The translations under genes were made by a program, and so were the position numbers. Shown here piece by piece: positions 7,754-16,536 of a stretch of 64,000 nt of DNA (positions are counted from its first letter, which is position 1; every line of letters starts with the position of its first letter). The stretch is from Pseudorhizobium pelagicum (GTDB taxonomy: Bacteria; Pseudomonadota; Alphaproteobacteria; Rhizobiales; Rhizobiaceae): NCBI GenBank assembly GCA_000722615.1, contig JOKI01000003.1, positions 120,891 through 184,890 on the forward strand, read 5' to 3'. The notes under the pieces are model-generated. The model did no database searches and had not been told where the DNA came from. It saw only the letters and a program-made list of their open reading frames with translations.

Positions 7754-8914
7754 GTGAATTCTGAGAATGTGTTGAGCGCGCAGATGATCCTGCCGCAAGA
7801 CGTAAGCGACGCGCTTCTGGTCGGTCGGGTCTGGTCCAAGGACGCCGGTGGTCCATGCCCTGTCTTGCTCAAGAATGATCGACTGCTGGATCTGTCGTCA
7901 CTGTCGCCGACACTGTCCGGTCTCCTGGAGATCGAAGACCTCACCACTCGTCTCGAAGACACAAGCCGGTTTGCCGACCTCGGCGCGATCGACGCGTTCC
8001 TGAATGGTGCCGTCGGCGAGCTTCTTGCTCCTGTCGACCTGCAGGCCGTTAAGGCCGCAGGTGTAACCTTCGCCGACAGCATGCTCGAGCGCGTCATCGA
8101 GGAGCAGGCCAAGGGTGATCCGCTGCGGGCACAGGAGATCCGCGGCCGGCTGGCGCCGGTTCTCGGCGACAACCTCAAGGGACTGGTCGCCGGATCCGAG
8201 AAGGCTGCCGAGGTCAAGAAGCTGCTGCAGGAGCTCGGCCTTTGGTCGCAGTACCTGGAAGTGGGTATCGGGCCCGACGCCGAAATCTTCACGAAGGCGC
8301 AGCCCATGTCCTCCGTCGGCTGCGGTGCCCTCGTCGGCATCCATCCGAAGTCGGACTGGAACAACCCTGAGCCGGAAGTCGTGCTGGCGGTGACATCCAC
8401 GGGCAGGATCGTCGGCGCCACGCTCGGCAATGATGTCAACCTGCGTGACTTCGAAGGCCGCTCCGCCCTGCTGCTCAGCAAGGCGAAAGACAACAACGCA
8501 TCCTGCTCGATCGGTCCGTTCATTCGTCTCTTCGATGCCGGCTTCAGCATCGAAGACGTCAAGACGGCGGAGATTGCCCTGACTGTCGAAGGTGCCGACG
8601 GTTTCACCATGACGGGCGTCAGCCCGCTGGCTGCCATCAGCCGGACGCCGGAAGACCTCGTGTCGCAGTTGCTGAACGACAATCACCAGTACCCGGACGG
8701 CGCGGTCCTGTTCCTCGGCACGATGTTTGCGCCGGTCAAGGATCGCCGCGGCGCGGGTCTCGGGTTCACCCATGAAATCGGCGACCGGGTAGAAATATCG
8801 ACGCCGCGGCTCGGGCGGCTTATAAACTGGGTCGAGCATAGCAATCGCTGCCCGCAGTGGACCTTCGGAATTGCTGCGCTGATGAAAAATCTTGCACAAC
8901 GCGCGCTGCTGTAG
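7754..8914 (+). CDS. xylX: 2-keto-3-deoxy-xylonate dehydratase-like (fumarylacetoacetate hydrolase fold)
   Basis: About 386 residues. The C-terminal FAH-fold domain carries LLAPVDLQAVKAAGVTF, WNNPEPEVVLAV (acidic metal ligands), LGNDVNLRDFEGRSALLL and the KAKDNNASCSIGPF loop. These blocks match Caulobacter XylX as I recall it. The expected reaction is 2-keto-3-deoxy-pentonate to alpha-ketoglutarate semialdehyde, the second dehydration of the Weimberg route. The GTG start is chosen over an upstream ATG because AGGGAGG lies 6 bases before it; a TTG one codon upstream is also possible. It heads a plus-strand operon with a TRAP importer. No alpha-ketoglutarate semialdehyde dehydrogenase is in the window, so that step must be encoded elsewhere. 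Confidence 0.85.
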   Translation: MNSENVLSAQMILPQDVSDALLVGRVWSKDAGGPCPVLLKNDRLLDLSSLSPTLSGLLEIEDLTTRLEDTSRFADLGAIDAFLNGAVGELLAPVDLQAVKAAGVTFADSMLERVIEEQAKGDPLRAQEIRGRLAPVLGDNLKGLVAGSEKAAEVKKLLQELGLWSQYLEVGIGPDAEIFTKAQPMSSVGCGALVGIHPKSDWNNPEPEVVLAVTSTGRIVGATLGNDVNLRDFEGRSALLLSKAKDNNASCSIGPFIRLFDAGFSIEDVKTAEIALTVEGADGFTMTGVSPLAAISRTPEDLVSQLLNDNHQYPDGAVLFLGTMFAPVKDRRGAGLGFTHEIGDRVEISTPRLGRLINWVEHSNRCPQWTFGIAALMKNLAQRALL

Positions 8915-8933
8915 GCGAGGCGGGAGGAGTCAC

Positions 8934-9467
8934 ATGCAAAGAGCTATCGATCTCTTCTACAAATGTCTGGAACTCCTGCTGATCCTGCTGCTCGGTGGCA
9001 TGGCGATCATGGTGTTCCTGAATGTCGTGCTGCGCTACGGCTTCAATTCCGGCATCAACGTGTCGGACGAACTGTCGCGCTACTTCTTCGTGTGGCTGAC
9101 GTTCATCGGCGCCGTTGTCGCATTCCGGGAGCATTCGCATGTCGGCGTGGAGACGCTGGTGATGCTGTTTGGCCGCACGGGTCGCATCATCTGCATGATC
9201 TTGTCTAACATCATCATCATTGCCGTTTCGGGGATCTTCTTCTGGGGAACCTGGAAGCAGGCGCCGATCAATGCCACCATGGACGCTCCTGTCACGCAGC
9301 TGTCGATGATCTGGGTCTATGGCATCGGGTTCTTTACCGGTGCAGGTGTCGTCATCATCGCGCTCGAGCGATTGTTGCGCCTGCTGACCGGCCGCGTGAC
9401 CGAAGAAGAGATTGCAGCCTTCGCCGGAGAAAATATGAGTGCCAACCACCTGGCGGAGCGTGCCTGA
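8934..9467 (+). CDS. TRAP transporter small permease (DctQ-like)
   Basis: Inner-membrane protein of 177 residues with four predicted membrane segments, including LLILLLGGMAIMVFLNVVLR and the TM3/TM4 stretches after the HVGVETLV loop. The conserved DELSRYFFVWLTFIGAVVAF block is diagnostic of DctQ subunits. GGGAGGAG precedes the ATG, which lies 19 bp after the xylX stop. The stop overlaps the start of the large permease by one base (TGATG). The subunit stabilises DctM in Na+-driven uptake of carboxylates. Position with xylX implies a sugar-acid substrate. Confidence 0.92.
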   Translation: MQRAIDLFYKCLELLLILLLGGMAIMVFLNVVLRYGFNSGINVSDELSRYFFVWLTFIGAVVAFREHSHVGVETLVMLFGRTGRIICMILSNIIIIAVSGIFFWGTWKQAPINATMDAPVTQLSMIWVYGIGFFTGAGVVIIALERLLRLLTGRVTEEEIAAFAGENMSANHLAERA

Positions 9468-10744
9468 TGACATTAGGCGTCTTTATTGCATCCCTTCTCG
9501 GCGCTATGGCCATCGGTGTTCCGGTCGCCTTCTCGCTGATGTTCTGCGGCGTCATGCTCATGTGGTACATGGGCATGTTCAACACACAGATCATCGCCCA
9601 GAACATGATCGCGGGTGCTGACACCTTCACGCTTCTTGCCATTCCCTTCTTCATCCTCGCCGGGGAACTGATGAACGCGGGCGGCCTGTCGCGGCGCATC
9701 ATCGACTTTGCGATCGCCTGCGTCGGCCATATCCGGGGCGGACTTGGCATCGTGGCCATCATGGCCGCGGTGATCATGGCCAGCATCTCGGGCTCCGCGG
9801 CTGCCGATACGGCGGCACTCGCCGCCATCCTGATCCCGATGATGGCAAAGGCTGGCTACAACGTTCCGCGCTCGGCCGGCCTGATTGCAGCCGGCGGCGT
9901 CATCGCTCCGGTCATCCCGCCATCGATGGCCTTCATCGTCTTCGGTGTCTCGGCAAACGTCTCGATCACCCAGCTGTTCATGGCCGGCATCGTTCCGGGC
10001 CTGCTGATGGCGTTCGCACTGGTCGTGACGTGGCTGATCGTGGTTCGCAAGGACAATGTCCAGGCGCTGCCACGGACCTCGGCGAAGGAACGGGTGCACG
10101 CAACGGGCCGCGCGCTCTGGGCGCTGGGAATGCCCGTGATCATTCTCGGCGGCATCAAGGCCGGTGTCGTCACGCCGACCGAAGCCGCCGTCGTGGCTGC
10201 TGCTTATGCCATGTTCGTCGGTATGGTGATCTACCGTGAGCTCGCACCGCGCGATCTGCCGGCCGTCATCCTGCAGGCGGCAAAGACCACCGCCGTCGTC
10301 ATGTTCCTCGTCTGTGCCGCGCTTGTCTCGGCCTGGCTGATCACCGCCGCCAACATTCCGGCTGAAATCACCGGCTATATCGAGCCCTTGATCGACCGCC
10401 CGATGCTGCTGATGTTCGTGATCATGCTGCTGGTTCTGGTCGTCGGTACGGCACTTGACCTGACGCCCACGATCCTGATCCTGACGCCTGTGCTGATGCC
10501 GATCGTCAAGCAGGCGGGGATTGACCCGGTCTACTTCGGCGTGTTGTTCATCATGAACACCTGCATCGGCCTTCTGACGCCGCCGGTCGGCGTCGTCCTG
10601 AACGTCGTCAGCGGCGTCGGCCGTGTCCCGTTGGGACAAGTCACCATCGGCGTCTGGCCATTCCTGGTCACGCAGGTCCTGGTGCTTTTCCTTCTGGTCC
10701 TGTTCCCAGATATCGTCCTCGTGCCCGCACGATGGCTCTACTAA
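9467..10744 (+). CDS. TRAP transporter large permease (DctM-like)
   Basis: 425 residues with about twelve hydrophobic segments, the normal DctM size. Characteristic blocks include AIPFFILAGELMNAGGLSRR, SISGSAAADTAALAAILIPM and NTCIGLLTPPVGVVLNVVSG. It forms the Na+-coupled translocation channel and takes ligand delivered by the periplasmic DctP. It is translationally coupled to dctQ through a one-base overlap. The substrate is inferred from the operon (pentonate or a similar aldonate), since DctM sequence alone is not informative. Confidence 0.93.
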   Translation: MTLGVFIASLLGAMAIGVPVAFSLMFCGVMLMWYMGMFNTQIIAQNMIAGADTFTLLAIPFFILAGELMNAGGLSRRIIDFAIACVGHIRGGLGIVAIMAAVIMASISGSAAADTAALAAILIPMMAKAGYNVPRSAGLIAAGGVIAPVIPPSMAFIVFGVSANVSITQLFMAGIVPGLLMAFALVVTWLIVVRKDNVQALPRTSAKERVHATGRALWALGMPVIILGGIKAGVVTPTEAAVVAAAYAMFVGMVIYRELAPRDLPAVILQAAKTTAVVMFLVCAALVSAWLITAANIPAEITGYIEPLIDRPMLLMFVIMLLVLVVGTALDLTPTILILTPVLMPIVKQAGIDPVYFGVLFIMNTCIGLLTPPVGVVLNVVSGVGRVPLGQVTIGVWPFLVTQVLVLFLLVLFPDIVLVPARWLY

Positions 10745-10785
10745 TCCACAACCCCTCAGCAACCTATCCTAGGGAGGATACTACC

Positions 10786-11790
10786 ATGAGAAAACTGCTT
10801 CTTGCCTCGACTGCCATCGCCTTCGGCCTTTCGGCTGCAGCTCCGGCCTTCGCGGAATTCAACGATCGCAACATCCGCGTTTCGAACGGCATCAACGAAG
10901 ACCACCCGGTCGGTAACGGCATCAAGGCCATGCAGGCCTGCCTCGACGACAAGTCGGGCGGCAAGCTGAAGCTCACCGCCTTCTGGGGCGGCGCACTCGG
11001 CGGCGACCTTCAGGCAACCCAGGCGCTCCGTTCGGGCGTTCAGGAAGCCGTCGTGACGTCTTCTTCGCCGCTGGTCGGCATCATTCCGGCACTCGGCGTA
11101 TTCGACCTGCCGTTCCTCTTTGCCAATGCCGCAGAAGCCTACGAAGTCCTCGACGGCGAATTCGGCGACATGATGAACGAGAAGCTTGCAGAAGCTGGCC
11201 TCGTGAACCTGGCGTACTGGGAAAACGGCTTCCGCAACCTGTCGAACTCGGTTCGCCCGGTCACCAAGTGGGAAGACTTCCAGGGGATGAAGGTTCGCGT
11301 CATGCAGAACAACATCTTCCTCGACACCTTCCAGAACCTCGGTGCCAACGCCACTCCGATGGCCTTCGGCGAAGTCTTCTCGGCGCTGGAAACCAATGCG
11401 ATCGACGCCCAGGAAAACCCTTACGTGACGATCGACACTTCCAAGTTCTACGAAGTGCAGAAGTACGTCACCGAGACGAACCACGCCTACACGCCGTTCC
11501 TGTTCCTGTTCTCGAAGCCGATCTTCGACAGCTACACAGCCGAAGAGCAGGCAGCCCTTCGCGAGTGCGCAGTCGTCGGTCGTGACGAAGAGCGCAAGGT
11601 GATCCAGGACCTCAACATGAAGTCGCTGGAAAAGATCAAGGAAGCCGGCCTGGAAGTGAACACGCTGTCTGAAGAAGAGCAGGCACGTATTCGCGAGAAG
11701 TCCATGGTCGTCTACGAAAAGCACAAGGCCGCCATCGGCGCGGACGTGGTCGACAACATCGTCGCCAAGCTCGAAGAGATCCGTAAGTAA
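10786..11790 (+). CDS. TRAP transporter periplasmic binding protein (DctP-like)
   Basis: 334 residues with a clear Sec signal peptide (MRKLLLASTAIAFGLSAAAP, cleavage after AFA). The mature protein shows the family blocks VRVMQNNIFLDTFQNLGAN (the binding Arg region) and MAFGEVFSALETNAIDAQEN. It captures a carboxylate solute in the periplasm for the adjacent DctQM. AGGGAGGA precedes the ATG. It is the last gene of the xylX-TRAP operon, and a very strong terminator follows. Solute identity is inferred from the neighbours as a sugar acid. Confidence 0.93.
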   Translation: MRKLLLASTAIAFGLSAAAPAFAEFNDRNIRVSNGINEDHPVGNGIKAMQACLDDKSGGKLKLTAFWGGALGGDLQATQALRSGVQEAVVTSSSPLVGIIPALGVFDLPFLFANAAEAYEVLDGEFGDMMNEKLAEAGLVNLAYWENGFRNLSNSVRPVTKWEDFQGMKVRVMQNNIFLDTFQNLGANATPMAFGEVFSALETNAIDAQENPYVTIDTSKFYEVQKYVTETNHAYTPFLFLFSKPIFDSYTAEEQAALRECAVVGRDEERKVIQDLNMKSLEKIKEAGLEVNTLSEEEQARIREKSMVVYEKHKAAIGADVVDNIVAKLEEIRK

Positions 11791-11836
11791 CGGATCAATG
11801 GCAGGCCGCACCTCGTGTGCGGCTATCCCCTTTACG

Positions 11837-11868
11837 AATGCCCGCGGCTTCTGCCGCGGGCATTTTTC
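11837..11868 (+). terminator. Terminator of the xylX-TRAP operon
   Basis: Perfect 12-bp stem with arms 11837-11848 and 11853-11864, TTCT loop, GC-rich core and a following T-run, about 47 bp after the dctP stop. Confidence 0.92.
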
Positions 11869-11940
11869 GTTGGGGGAACTTCTGCCTATGACAGACCGAA
11901 GAGGCGACTGGCCGGGTCGTATTTTGGGTATGGCCCATGG

Positions 11941-11971
11941 AAAAGGGCCGCTCCCAGTTGGAAGCGGCCCT
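11941..11971 (-). terminator. Terminator after the EamA transporter gene
   Basis: Inverted repeat AGGGCCGCT / AGCGGCCCT (11944-11952 and 11963-11971). On the minus strand the stem is followed by TTTT, and it lies about 30 bp after the EamA stop, so it ends the minus-strand dehydratase-EamA transcript. Confidence 0.85.
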
Positions 11972-12001
11972 TAAGCTGAGGTCGCTCGTTGCGACAGACC
12001 C

Positions 12002-12925
12002 TCAGGGAATTTCGACCGGCCTGTCTGCCGGCTGGCGTTTCTTCAGCATCTGTTCGCGGATGAAGATGAACAGGCCGGAGGCGACGATGAGGCCCGCGCC
12101 GATCATCATGCTGAGCCGCGGGACGTCGCCAAAGAACATCCAGCCGAAGATCACCGCATAGAGCAGCAACGTGTACTGCAGCGGTGCAACGGTTGCGGCG
12201 TCCGACATCTTCAGGGCGCGATTGACGAGCATGTGCGCGCTCATCGCGACCACGCCCAAGAGGCAGAGCAGCATCAGATCGACGCCCGATGCGATCGGGG
12301 CCCAGTCGAAGGGGGCAAAGACAAGCCCCGCAAGGGCAGCAGCCGAGGTCTGGAAAAGAACCAGCGTGCTGTCGGGCGTTGCGCGCAGGAAGCGGCCGGA
12401 GATCATCATGAAGGCGAAGGCGGCGCTGCCGATGATCGAGATGATCGCCGGGCCCGTGAACATGGCACTCGAGGGCTCAAGCGTGATGATGACGCCGACG
12501 AAGCCGATGGCAATGGCTGTCCAGCGGCGCCAGCCGACGCTCTCGCCCAGCAGCAGCGGGGAAGCCGCCGCCACGTAGATCGGTGCGGCCAGCCAGAAGG
12601 TCATGACGTCGGCAAGGGGCAGGTACATGACCGCGTAATAGAAGCAGAAGACCTCTGCCGTCGAAAAGATCACGCGGGCGAGTTGCATGCCCTTCCGCTC
12701 CGCTCCGAGGATCGGCGCAAGGCCGGCCTTCCAGAGAAGGGGAGACAGGATGACGAGCGCGGCGATACTGCGGATCAGGATGACCTGGCCCAGTCCATAA
12801 GAGGAGACAAGCCATTTGCCCATGGCGTCGTTCAGGGCAAAAAACAGCATGCCGAGCAACATCACCAGCGGCCCGGCGGCCGACGAGGTTCCCAAGCCGG
12901 CCGCAACCGATGCGATCTTATTCAA
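12002..12925 (-). CDS. EamA/DMT superfamily transporter
   Basis: Integral membrane protein of 307 residues with ten predicted helices arranged as two EamA repeats (roughly residues 15-145 and 155-285). No soluble domain. Drug/metabolite transporters of this kind usually export small metabolites by H+ exchange; the substrate is not predictable. The start is TTG, supported by GGGAGGA 5 bases upstream. An overlapping out-of-frame ATG-AAT-TGA mini-ORF sits in the same spot. It lies 27 bp downstream of the enolase-superfamily dehydratase and is probably co-transcribed, so it may handle a sugar acid or overflow product of the galactonate pathway. Confidence 0.85.
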   Translation of the reverse strand: MNKIASVAAGLGTSSAAGPLVMLLGMLFFALNDAMGKWLVSSYGLGQVILIRSIAALVILSPLLWKAGLAPILGAERKGMQLARVIFSTAEVFCFYYAVMYLPLADVMTFWLAAPIYVAAASPLLLGESVGWRRWTAIAIGFVGVIITLEPSSAMFTGPAIISIIGSAAFAFMMISGRFLRATPDSTLVLFQTSAAALAGLVFAPFDWAPIASGVDLMLLCLLGVVAMSAHMLVNRALKMSDAATVAPLQYTLLLYAVIFGWMFFGDVPRLSMMIGAGLIVASGLFIFIREQMLKKRQPADRPVEIP

Positions 12926-12952
12926 TTCATCCTCCCAGAATATCGATGGTCG

Positions 12953-14155
12953 TCAGATATCGGCGATGTCGGAGAATCGCCGGCTGACGGTGAAGTTCTC
13001 TTCTAGGTCCGGATGAAGTTCCATGCCAAGCCCTGGACCGGGCGGAACGGTGATCATGCCGTTCTTTACCTCCGGCAGTGCCGTGACGAGATCCCGGTAC
13101 CAGGTGTTGTAGAAGGCGCGCACGCTTTCCTGGACGAGTGCATTGGGCGCGTTCAGCGACAGGTGGGTCGAGGCGCAGAGAACCACCGGCCCGGTGCAGT
13201 CATGCGGCGCGACGGGCAGATGCCAGGCCTCGGCCATGGAGGCGATCTTGCGGGCTTCGGACAGGCCGCCGCACCACGAGATATCGAGCATGACGATGCC
13301 GGCGACACCGGTCTCCAGATAGTCGCGGAAGCCCCAGCGGGTGGCTAGCGTCTCGGACGCCGAAATGGGGGCAGGCGAGGCGTCCGCATAGCGCTTCAGG
13401 CTGGACAGGCTGTCCATCTTGATCGGGTCCTCGTGCCAGAAGGTGTTGTAGGGCTCGAGCGCCTTAGCGATCTGGATGGCCGGCAACAGCTGCCACATCG
13501 AATGAAACTCGACCATGATGTCGATCTTGTCGCCGACGGCCTTGCGGATCTTCTCGAAGGGTTCGAGCGCGAGCTTCAGGTCGGGCATGGAGATATATTG
13601 GCCGCGCGTCTTCTCGGCGGCGGCGTCGAAGGGCCAGATCTTCATGGCGGTGATGCCATCGGCCAGAAGCGACTCGGCAAGCTCGTCGGCACGGTGCAGG
13701 AAGCCGTTCAGGTCGTCATAGGCAGTTCCACCCGTCATGCCGTAGTTGGCGGTGGTTTGCCCGGTGTTCTTCTTGATGTATTCGGTCCCGGCGCAGGTGT
13801 TGTAGGTGCGGATTTCCTTGCGGCTGAAGCCGCCCAGCAGCTGGGCGATCGGCTGGTTCACCGCCTTGCCGAAGATGTCCCAGAGCGCGATGTCGAAGGC
13901 CGAGTTGCCGCGGACCTCTGCGCCGGACGAGCGGAAGCCGATGTAGCCGACGAGATCGCTGGCCAGGAGATCGATCTGCAGAGGGTCGCGGCCGAGCACG
14001 CGCGGCGCGACATACTCATGGATGTAGCTCTCGACGGTCTCTGCGCCGAAGAAGGTCTCTCCCAGCCCGGTGATGCCTTCGTCAGTGTGGACCAGCACCC
14101 AGAGCAGGTTGGAGCGCTCCGCAATGCGGACGGTTTCGAGTTTGGTGATCTTCAT
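12953..14155 (-). CDS. Enolase-superfamily sugar-acid dehydratase (mandelate racemase subgroup), probable D-galactonate dehydratase
   Basis: 400 residues: N-terminal alpha+beta capping domain (1-~125) and TIM-barrel catalytic domain. Visible active-site elements are TAMKIWPFD at the end of a barrel strand, metal ligands in MVEFHSMW, WHEDPIKMDS and ISASETLATRWG, and the general base region VAPHDCTGP. The EFH pattern and His after strand 7 fit sugar-acid dehydratases. It is separated by 15 bp from the GntR gene upstream. In the D-galactose De Ley-Doudoroff route galactonate dehydratase acts just before DgoK and DgoA, both encoded here, which supports that role. Gluconate, fuconate or 3,6-anhydrogalactonate substrates remain possible. 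Confidence 0.78.
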   Translation of the reverse strand: MKITKLETVRIAERSNLLWVLVHTDEGITGLGETFFGAETVESYIHEYVAPRVLGRDPLQIDLLASDLVGYIGFRSSGAEVRGNSAFDIALWDIFGKAVNQPIAQLLGGFSRKEIRTYNTCAGTEYIKKNTGQTTANYGMTGGTAYDDLNGFLHRADELAESLLADGITAMKIWPFDAAAEKTRGQYISMPDLKLALEPFEKIRKAVGDKIDIMVEFHSMWQLLPAIQIAKALEPYNTFWHEDPIKMDSLSSLKRYADASPAPISASETLATRWGFRDYLETGVAGIVMLDISWCGGLSEARKIASMAEAWHLPVAPHDCTGPVVLCASTHLSLNAPNALVQESVRAFYNTWYRDLVTALPEVKNGMITVPPGPGLGMELHPDLEENFTVSRRFSDIADI

Positions 14156-14170
14156 GGAGTGTCCTTTGAA

Positions 14171-14884
14171 CTAGATGAGGCCGGCGGTGACGAGCGCCTT
14201 GAGGCTGACGTCGAAATGCTGGTTCATGGCTGACGTGGCGGCACTGGGGTCGCCGGTAAGGATCGCCTGGCCGATCTCGCGATGAAGCGTGTTCATCGCC
14301 TGCCGATCGGCGTCGCTCGACCGGCTTCGCCAGCCGATCGGCCACGTCTCTCGGGTGACGTTCTGGAACGCCCCCAGAATGAGTGCGAAAACGGGGTTGC
14401 GGGAGGCGCGGGTAATCGCGAGGTGGAAGGCGATGTCGTGCTCCATCACCTTTTCCGGCAGATGAAAGTCGGTCGCCATCGCTTCTGCATGAGCGATAAT
14501 GGCATTCGCCTCCACCTCCGTGCGACGCAGAGCCGCCAGCGCCGCAGTCCGCGCTTCGATGGTCCGGCGCGCGTCGTAGATCTGCTGGATGTCGATCTGG
14601 TCGATGACCACGCCGTGCTCGATCATCAGCCCGAAGGCATCGTCGTTGAGCCTGCCGACCGTCGGTCGTTTGCCGGCTCCCAATTCGACGAGCCGGAGCG
14701 CGGCCAGGGAGCGCAGTGCCTCGCGAACGACAGTCCTGGACACCTGCAGATCCTTCGACAGGACCGCTTCGGCGGGTAGGCGGTCGCCGGGCTTCAGATC
14801 CTGCTCACGGATCAGCCGCGCAATTGCCGCGACGGCACCGCCGACGAAATCGGGGCTCGTCCCCGTGAGCTGTGTCGCCAACAT
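14171..14884 (-). CDS. GntR family regulator, FCD subfamily
   Basis: 237 residues. The winged helix spans about residues 10-75 (GDRLPAEAVLSKDLQVSRTV then VREALRSLAALRLVELGAG), followed by an FCD effector domain with DIAFHLAITRASRNP and a C-terminal MNQHFD histidine. It lies between dgoA and the dehydratase, in the same direction. An imperfect palindrome typical of FCD-GntR sites sits just upstream of its start, suggesting autoregulation and control of the galactonate genes, probably by a keto-deoxy sugar acid. The latter is inference. Confidence 0.88.
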   Translation of the reverse strand: MLATQLTGTSPDFVGGAVAAIARLIREQDLKPGDRLPAEAVLSKDLQVSRTVVREALRSLAALRLVELGAGKRPTVGRLNDDAFGLMIEHGVVIDQIDIQQIYDARRTIEARTAALAALRRTEVEANAIIAHAEAMATDFHLPEKVMEHDIAFHLAITRASRNPVFALILGAFQNVTRETWPIGWRSRSSDADRQAMNTLHREIGQAILTGDPSAATSAMNQHFDVSLKALVTAGLI

Positions 14885-14900
14885 ATCCTACCGATCCCCC

Positions 14901-14919
14901 AAATCTGTATGACAGGTTT
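14901..14919. promoter_or_regulatory. Candidate GntR operator (CTGT-ATG-ACAG core)
   Basis: Near-perfect palindrome centred on CTGTATGACAG (14905-14915). The flanking AAA and TTT extend the symmetry to 8-base arms with one mismatch. It sits 17 bp upstream of the GntR start, between dgoA and the regulator, so an internal promoter for gntR-dehydratase-eamA is likely here. Confidence 0.5.
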
Positions 14920-14971
14920 AGGGGAAATCGCAGGTGGAGGCAAGACTACAGAGGGTTTGGTTCAGACGAGC

Positions 14972-15604
14972 CTAGCCAGCCTGCGCTGCGTCGTAGGCAG
15001 TCAGGGTCAGCTTTGCACGCTCGACGACATCGGCCGCGCTCATACCAGGCTTGTACAGGCTGGAGCCAAGCCCGAAGGCGGTGATGCCGGCGCGCATATA
15101 GTCGGCGAAGTTGACCTCGGAGACGCCACCGACAGCGGCGATCAGCAGGTCCTTCGGCAGGACGGCGCGAATGGCATTGATGCCGGCAGGTCCGAGCACA
15201 TTGGCGGGGAAGAACTTCAGCCCCGTGGCGCCGGCCCGGGCGGCCGCCAGGGCTTCGGTCGGGGTGAAGACGCCCGGCAGGGTCACCATGCCACGCGCCA
15301 CGGCCGCCTTGATTACCTCCGGCTCGACGTTCGGGCTGACCATGAGCCTGCCCCCGGCGGCGTCAAGGCTCGCCACATCCTCGAGGGTCAGCACCGTTCC
15401 GGCGCCGATCAGGCAGTCGGCAGGCGCCATCTTCGCGGCGATCTCGATGGACCGGAACGGATCCGGAGAGTTCAGCGGGATCTCGATGGCGGTGAAGCCC
15501 GCCTCGATCAGGCCACCGACGACACCCTCCGTCTCTTCCGGTCGCAGTCCCCGCAGGATGGCGACCAGGGGGTATTGCATGGCGGGGAAGGGGATGCGGT
15601 TCAT
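14972..15604 (-). CDS. dgoA: 2-dehydro-3-deoxy-6-phosphogalactonate aldolase
   Basis: Class I KDPG/KDPGal aldolase of 210 residues, standard length. The Schiff-base Lys is K130 in GATGLKFFPAN, the general acid/base Glu is E41 in AIEIPLNSP, and there is a phosphate-binding GGVSEVNF loop. It splits 2-keto-3-deoxy-6-phosphogalactonate into pyruvate and glyceraldehyde 3-phosphate. The LNSPDPFRSI segment and pairing with DgoK argue for the galactonate rather than the gluconate (Eda) version. Its ATG overlaps the dgoK stop by 4 bp, so it is translationally coupled. Confidence 0.9.
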   Translation of the reverse strand: MNRIPFPAMQYPLVAILRGLRPEETEGVVGGLIEAGFTAIEIPLNSPDPFRSIEIAAKMAPADCLIGAGTVLTLEDVASLDAAGGRLMVSPNVEPEVIKAAVARGMVTLPGVFTPTEALAAARAGATGLKFFPANVLGPAGINAIRAVLPKDLLIAAVGGVSEVNFADYMRAGITAFGLGSSLYKPGMSAADVVERAKLTLTAYDAAQAG

Positions 15605-16536
15605 GGCTTTTCCTCGGGCTTGGCGAGCAGGATCTTGTGTGCGGCGGCGGAGAGGCCCCGCCGCACCGCTTCATCGGCATCAATGGTCTGGAAAGAAAGT
15701 GAGAGCACCGACAACGCGCCCTCGTAGAGGCTGCGCAGTTTCCCGGAGGCAACAAGCCGGATCACCGGGCGTTCGGCGGCAGAGCCCAGAGCGCCGGCGA
15801 TCTCCAGCCCGATCAGCGTGCCAGACAGGCGGGCTGCAGCATCCGTCGGGGACAGGTCCTGCAGAAGCGTTCCGGAGCGGACGGTGAAAAGGATGTTGCT
15901 CACCCGCTGCGGCGCCCGGAAGGCGGCTTTCACGGCGCTCAGAAAGGTGGGGCAATCCGCATCAAAGGACGCGGCGCCGGCGACGGAGTGGGAGAGAACC
16001 GAGTGCTTCGAGAGAAGGTCGAAAAGTTCCCCGGTCATGAACGTCGAGAAGCTCGTCACGAGATCATCCGTGACCGTCACCCATTTGGAATGCGTGCCGG
16101 GCATGCAGACGATCTGACGGCTTTCGGCTGCAGACTGGAGCGCGCCCAGCAGCTGGGTTTCCTCGCCGCGCATCACGTCTGGGGCATCGGCGTGCCGTTG
16201 GGCCAGGCCCGGGAGGATGCGCACGTCACGATCTATGCCGGACACCCGCACAGCTCCGGCAAGAACAGCCGGCAAGGGGGCCGGAACGTCGACATAGCCC
16301 GCCTCGACCCAGCCCTGCCGTGCGCCGGCCATGCCGCAGACGATCACCGGCAGGTCCGACGGTGCTGCCAGCGCGCTCAAATGGGCCGTAAGCACCTGCG
16401 GAAAGCCTGTCTGCGCCGCGGTCGTCATGCCTTCGCTGCTGCGCCGCTCCGCCAGGACGGTGTCCTCGGCATCCATCAGCCAGAGGCGGAAGCTGCTCGT
16501 TCCCCAGTCGACGGCGGCATAGGCGGGTTTGGTCAA
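15601..16536 (-). CDS. dgoK: 2-dehydro-3-deoxygalactonokinase
   Basis: 311 residues; phosphorylates 2-keto-3-deoxygalactonate at C6 for DgoA. N-terminal ATPase-fold motif AAVDWGTSSFRLWLMD, then VCMPGTHSKWVTV and FMTGELFDLLSKHSVL, which are hallmarks of the DgoK family. The frame is open further upstream, but the start chosen is a TTG with GGAGG 6 bases before it. That TTG overlaps the TGA of the upstream SDR (TTGA), and the stop overlaps dgoA. It is the middle gene of a tightly packed three-gene minus operon. N-terminal extension to an earlier start would overlap the SDR deeply and is unlikely. Confidence 0.9.
   Translation of the reverse strand: MTKPAYAAVDWGTSSFRLWLMDAEDTVLAERRSSEGMTTAAQTGFPQVLTAHLSALAAPSDLPVIVCGMAGARQGWVEAGYVDVPAPLPAVLAGAVRVSGIDRDVRILPGLAQRHADAPDVMRGEETQLLGALQSAAESRQIVCMPGTHSKWVTVTDDLVTSFSTFMTGELFDLLSKHSVLSHSVAGAASFDADCPTFLSAVKAAFRAPQRVSNILFTVRSGTLLQDLSPTDAAARLSGTLIGLEIAGALGSAAERPVIRLVASGKLRSLYEGALSVLSLSFQTIDADEAVRRGLSAAAHKILLAKPEEKP

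Noticed and set aside
9473..10762. 429-codon minus-strand frame opposite DctM
   Set aside because: Composition dominated by Asp/Gln/His/Arg, the expected complement of membrane-protein codons; no initiation signal.
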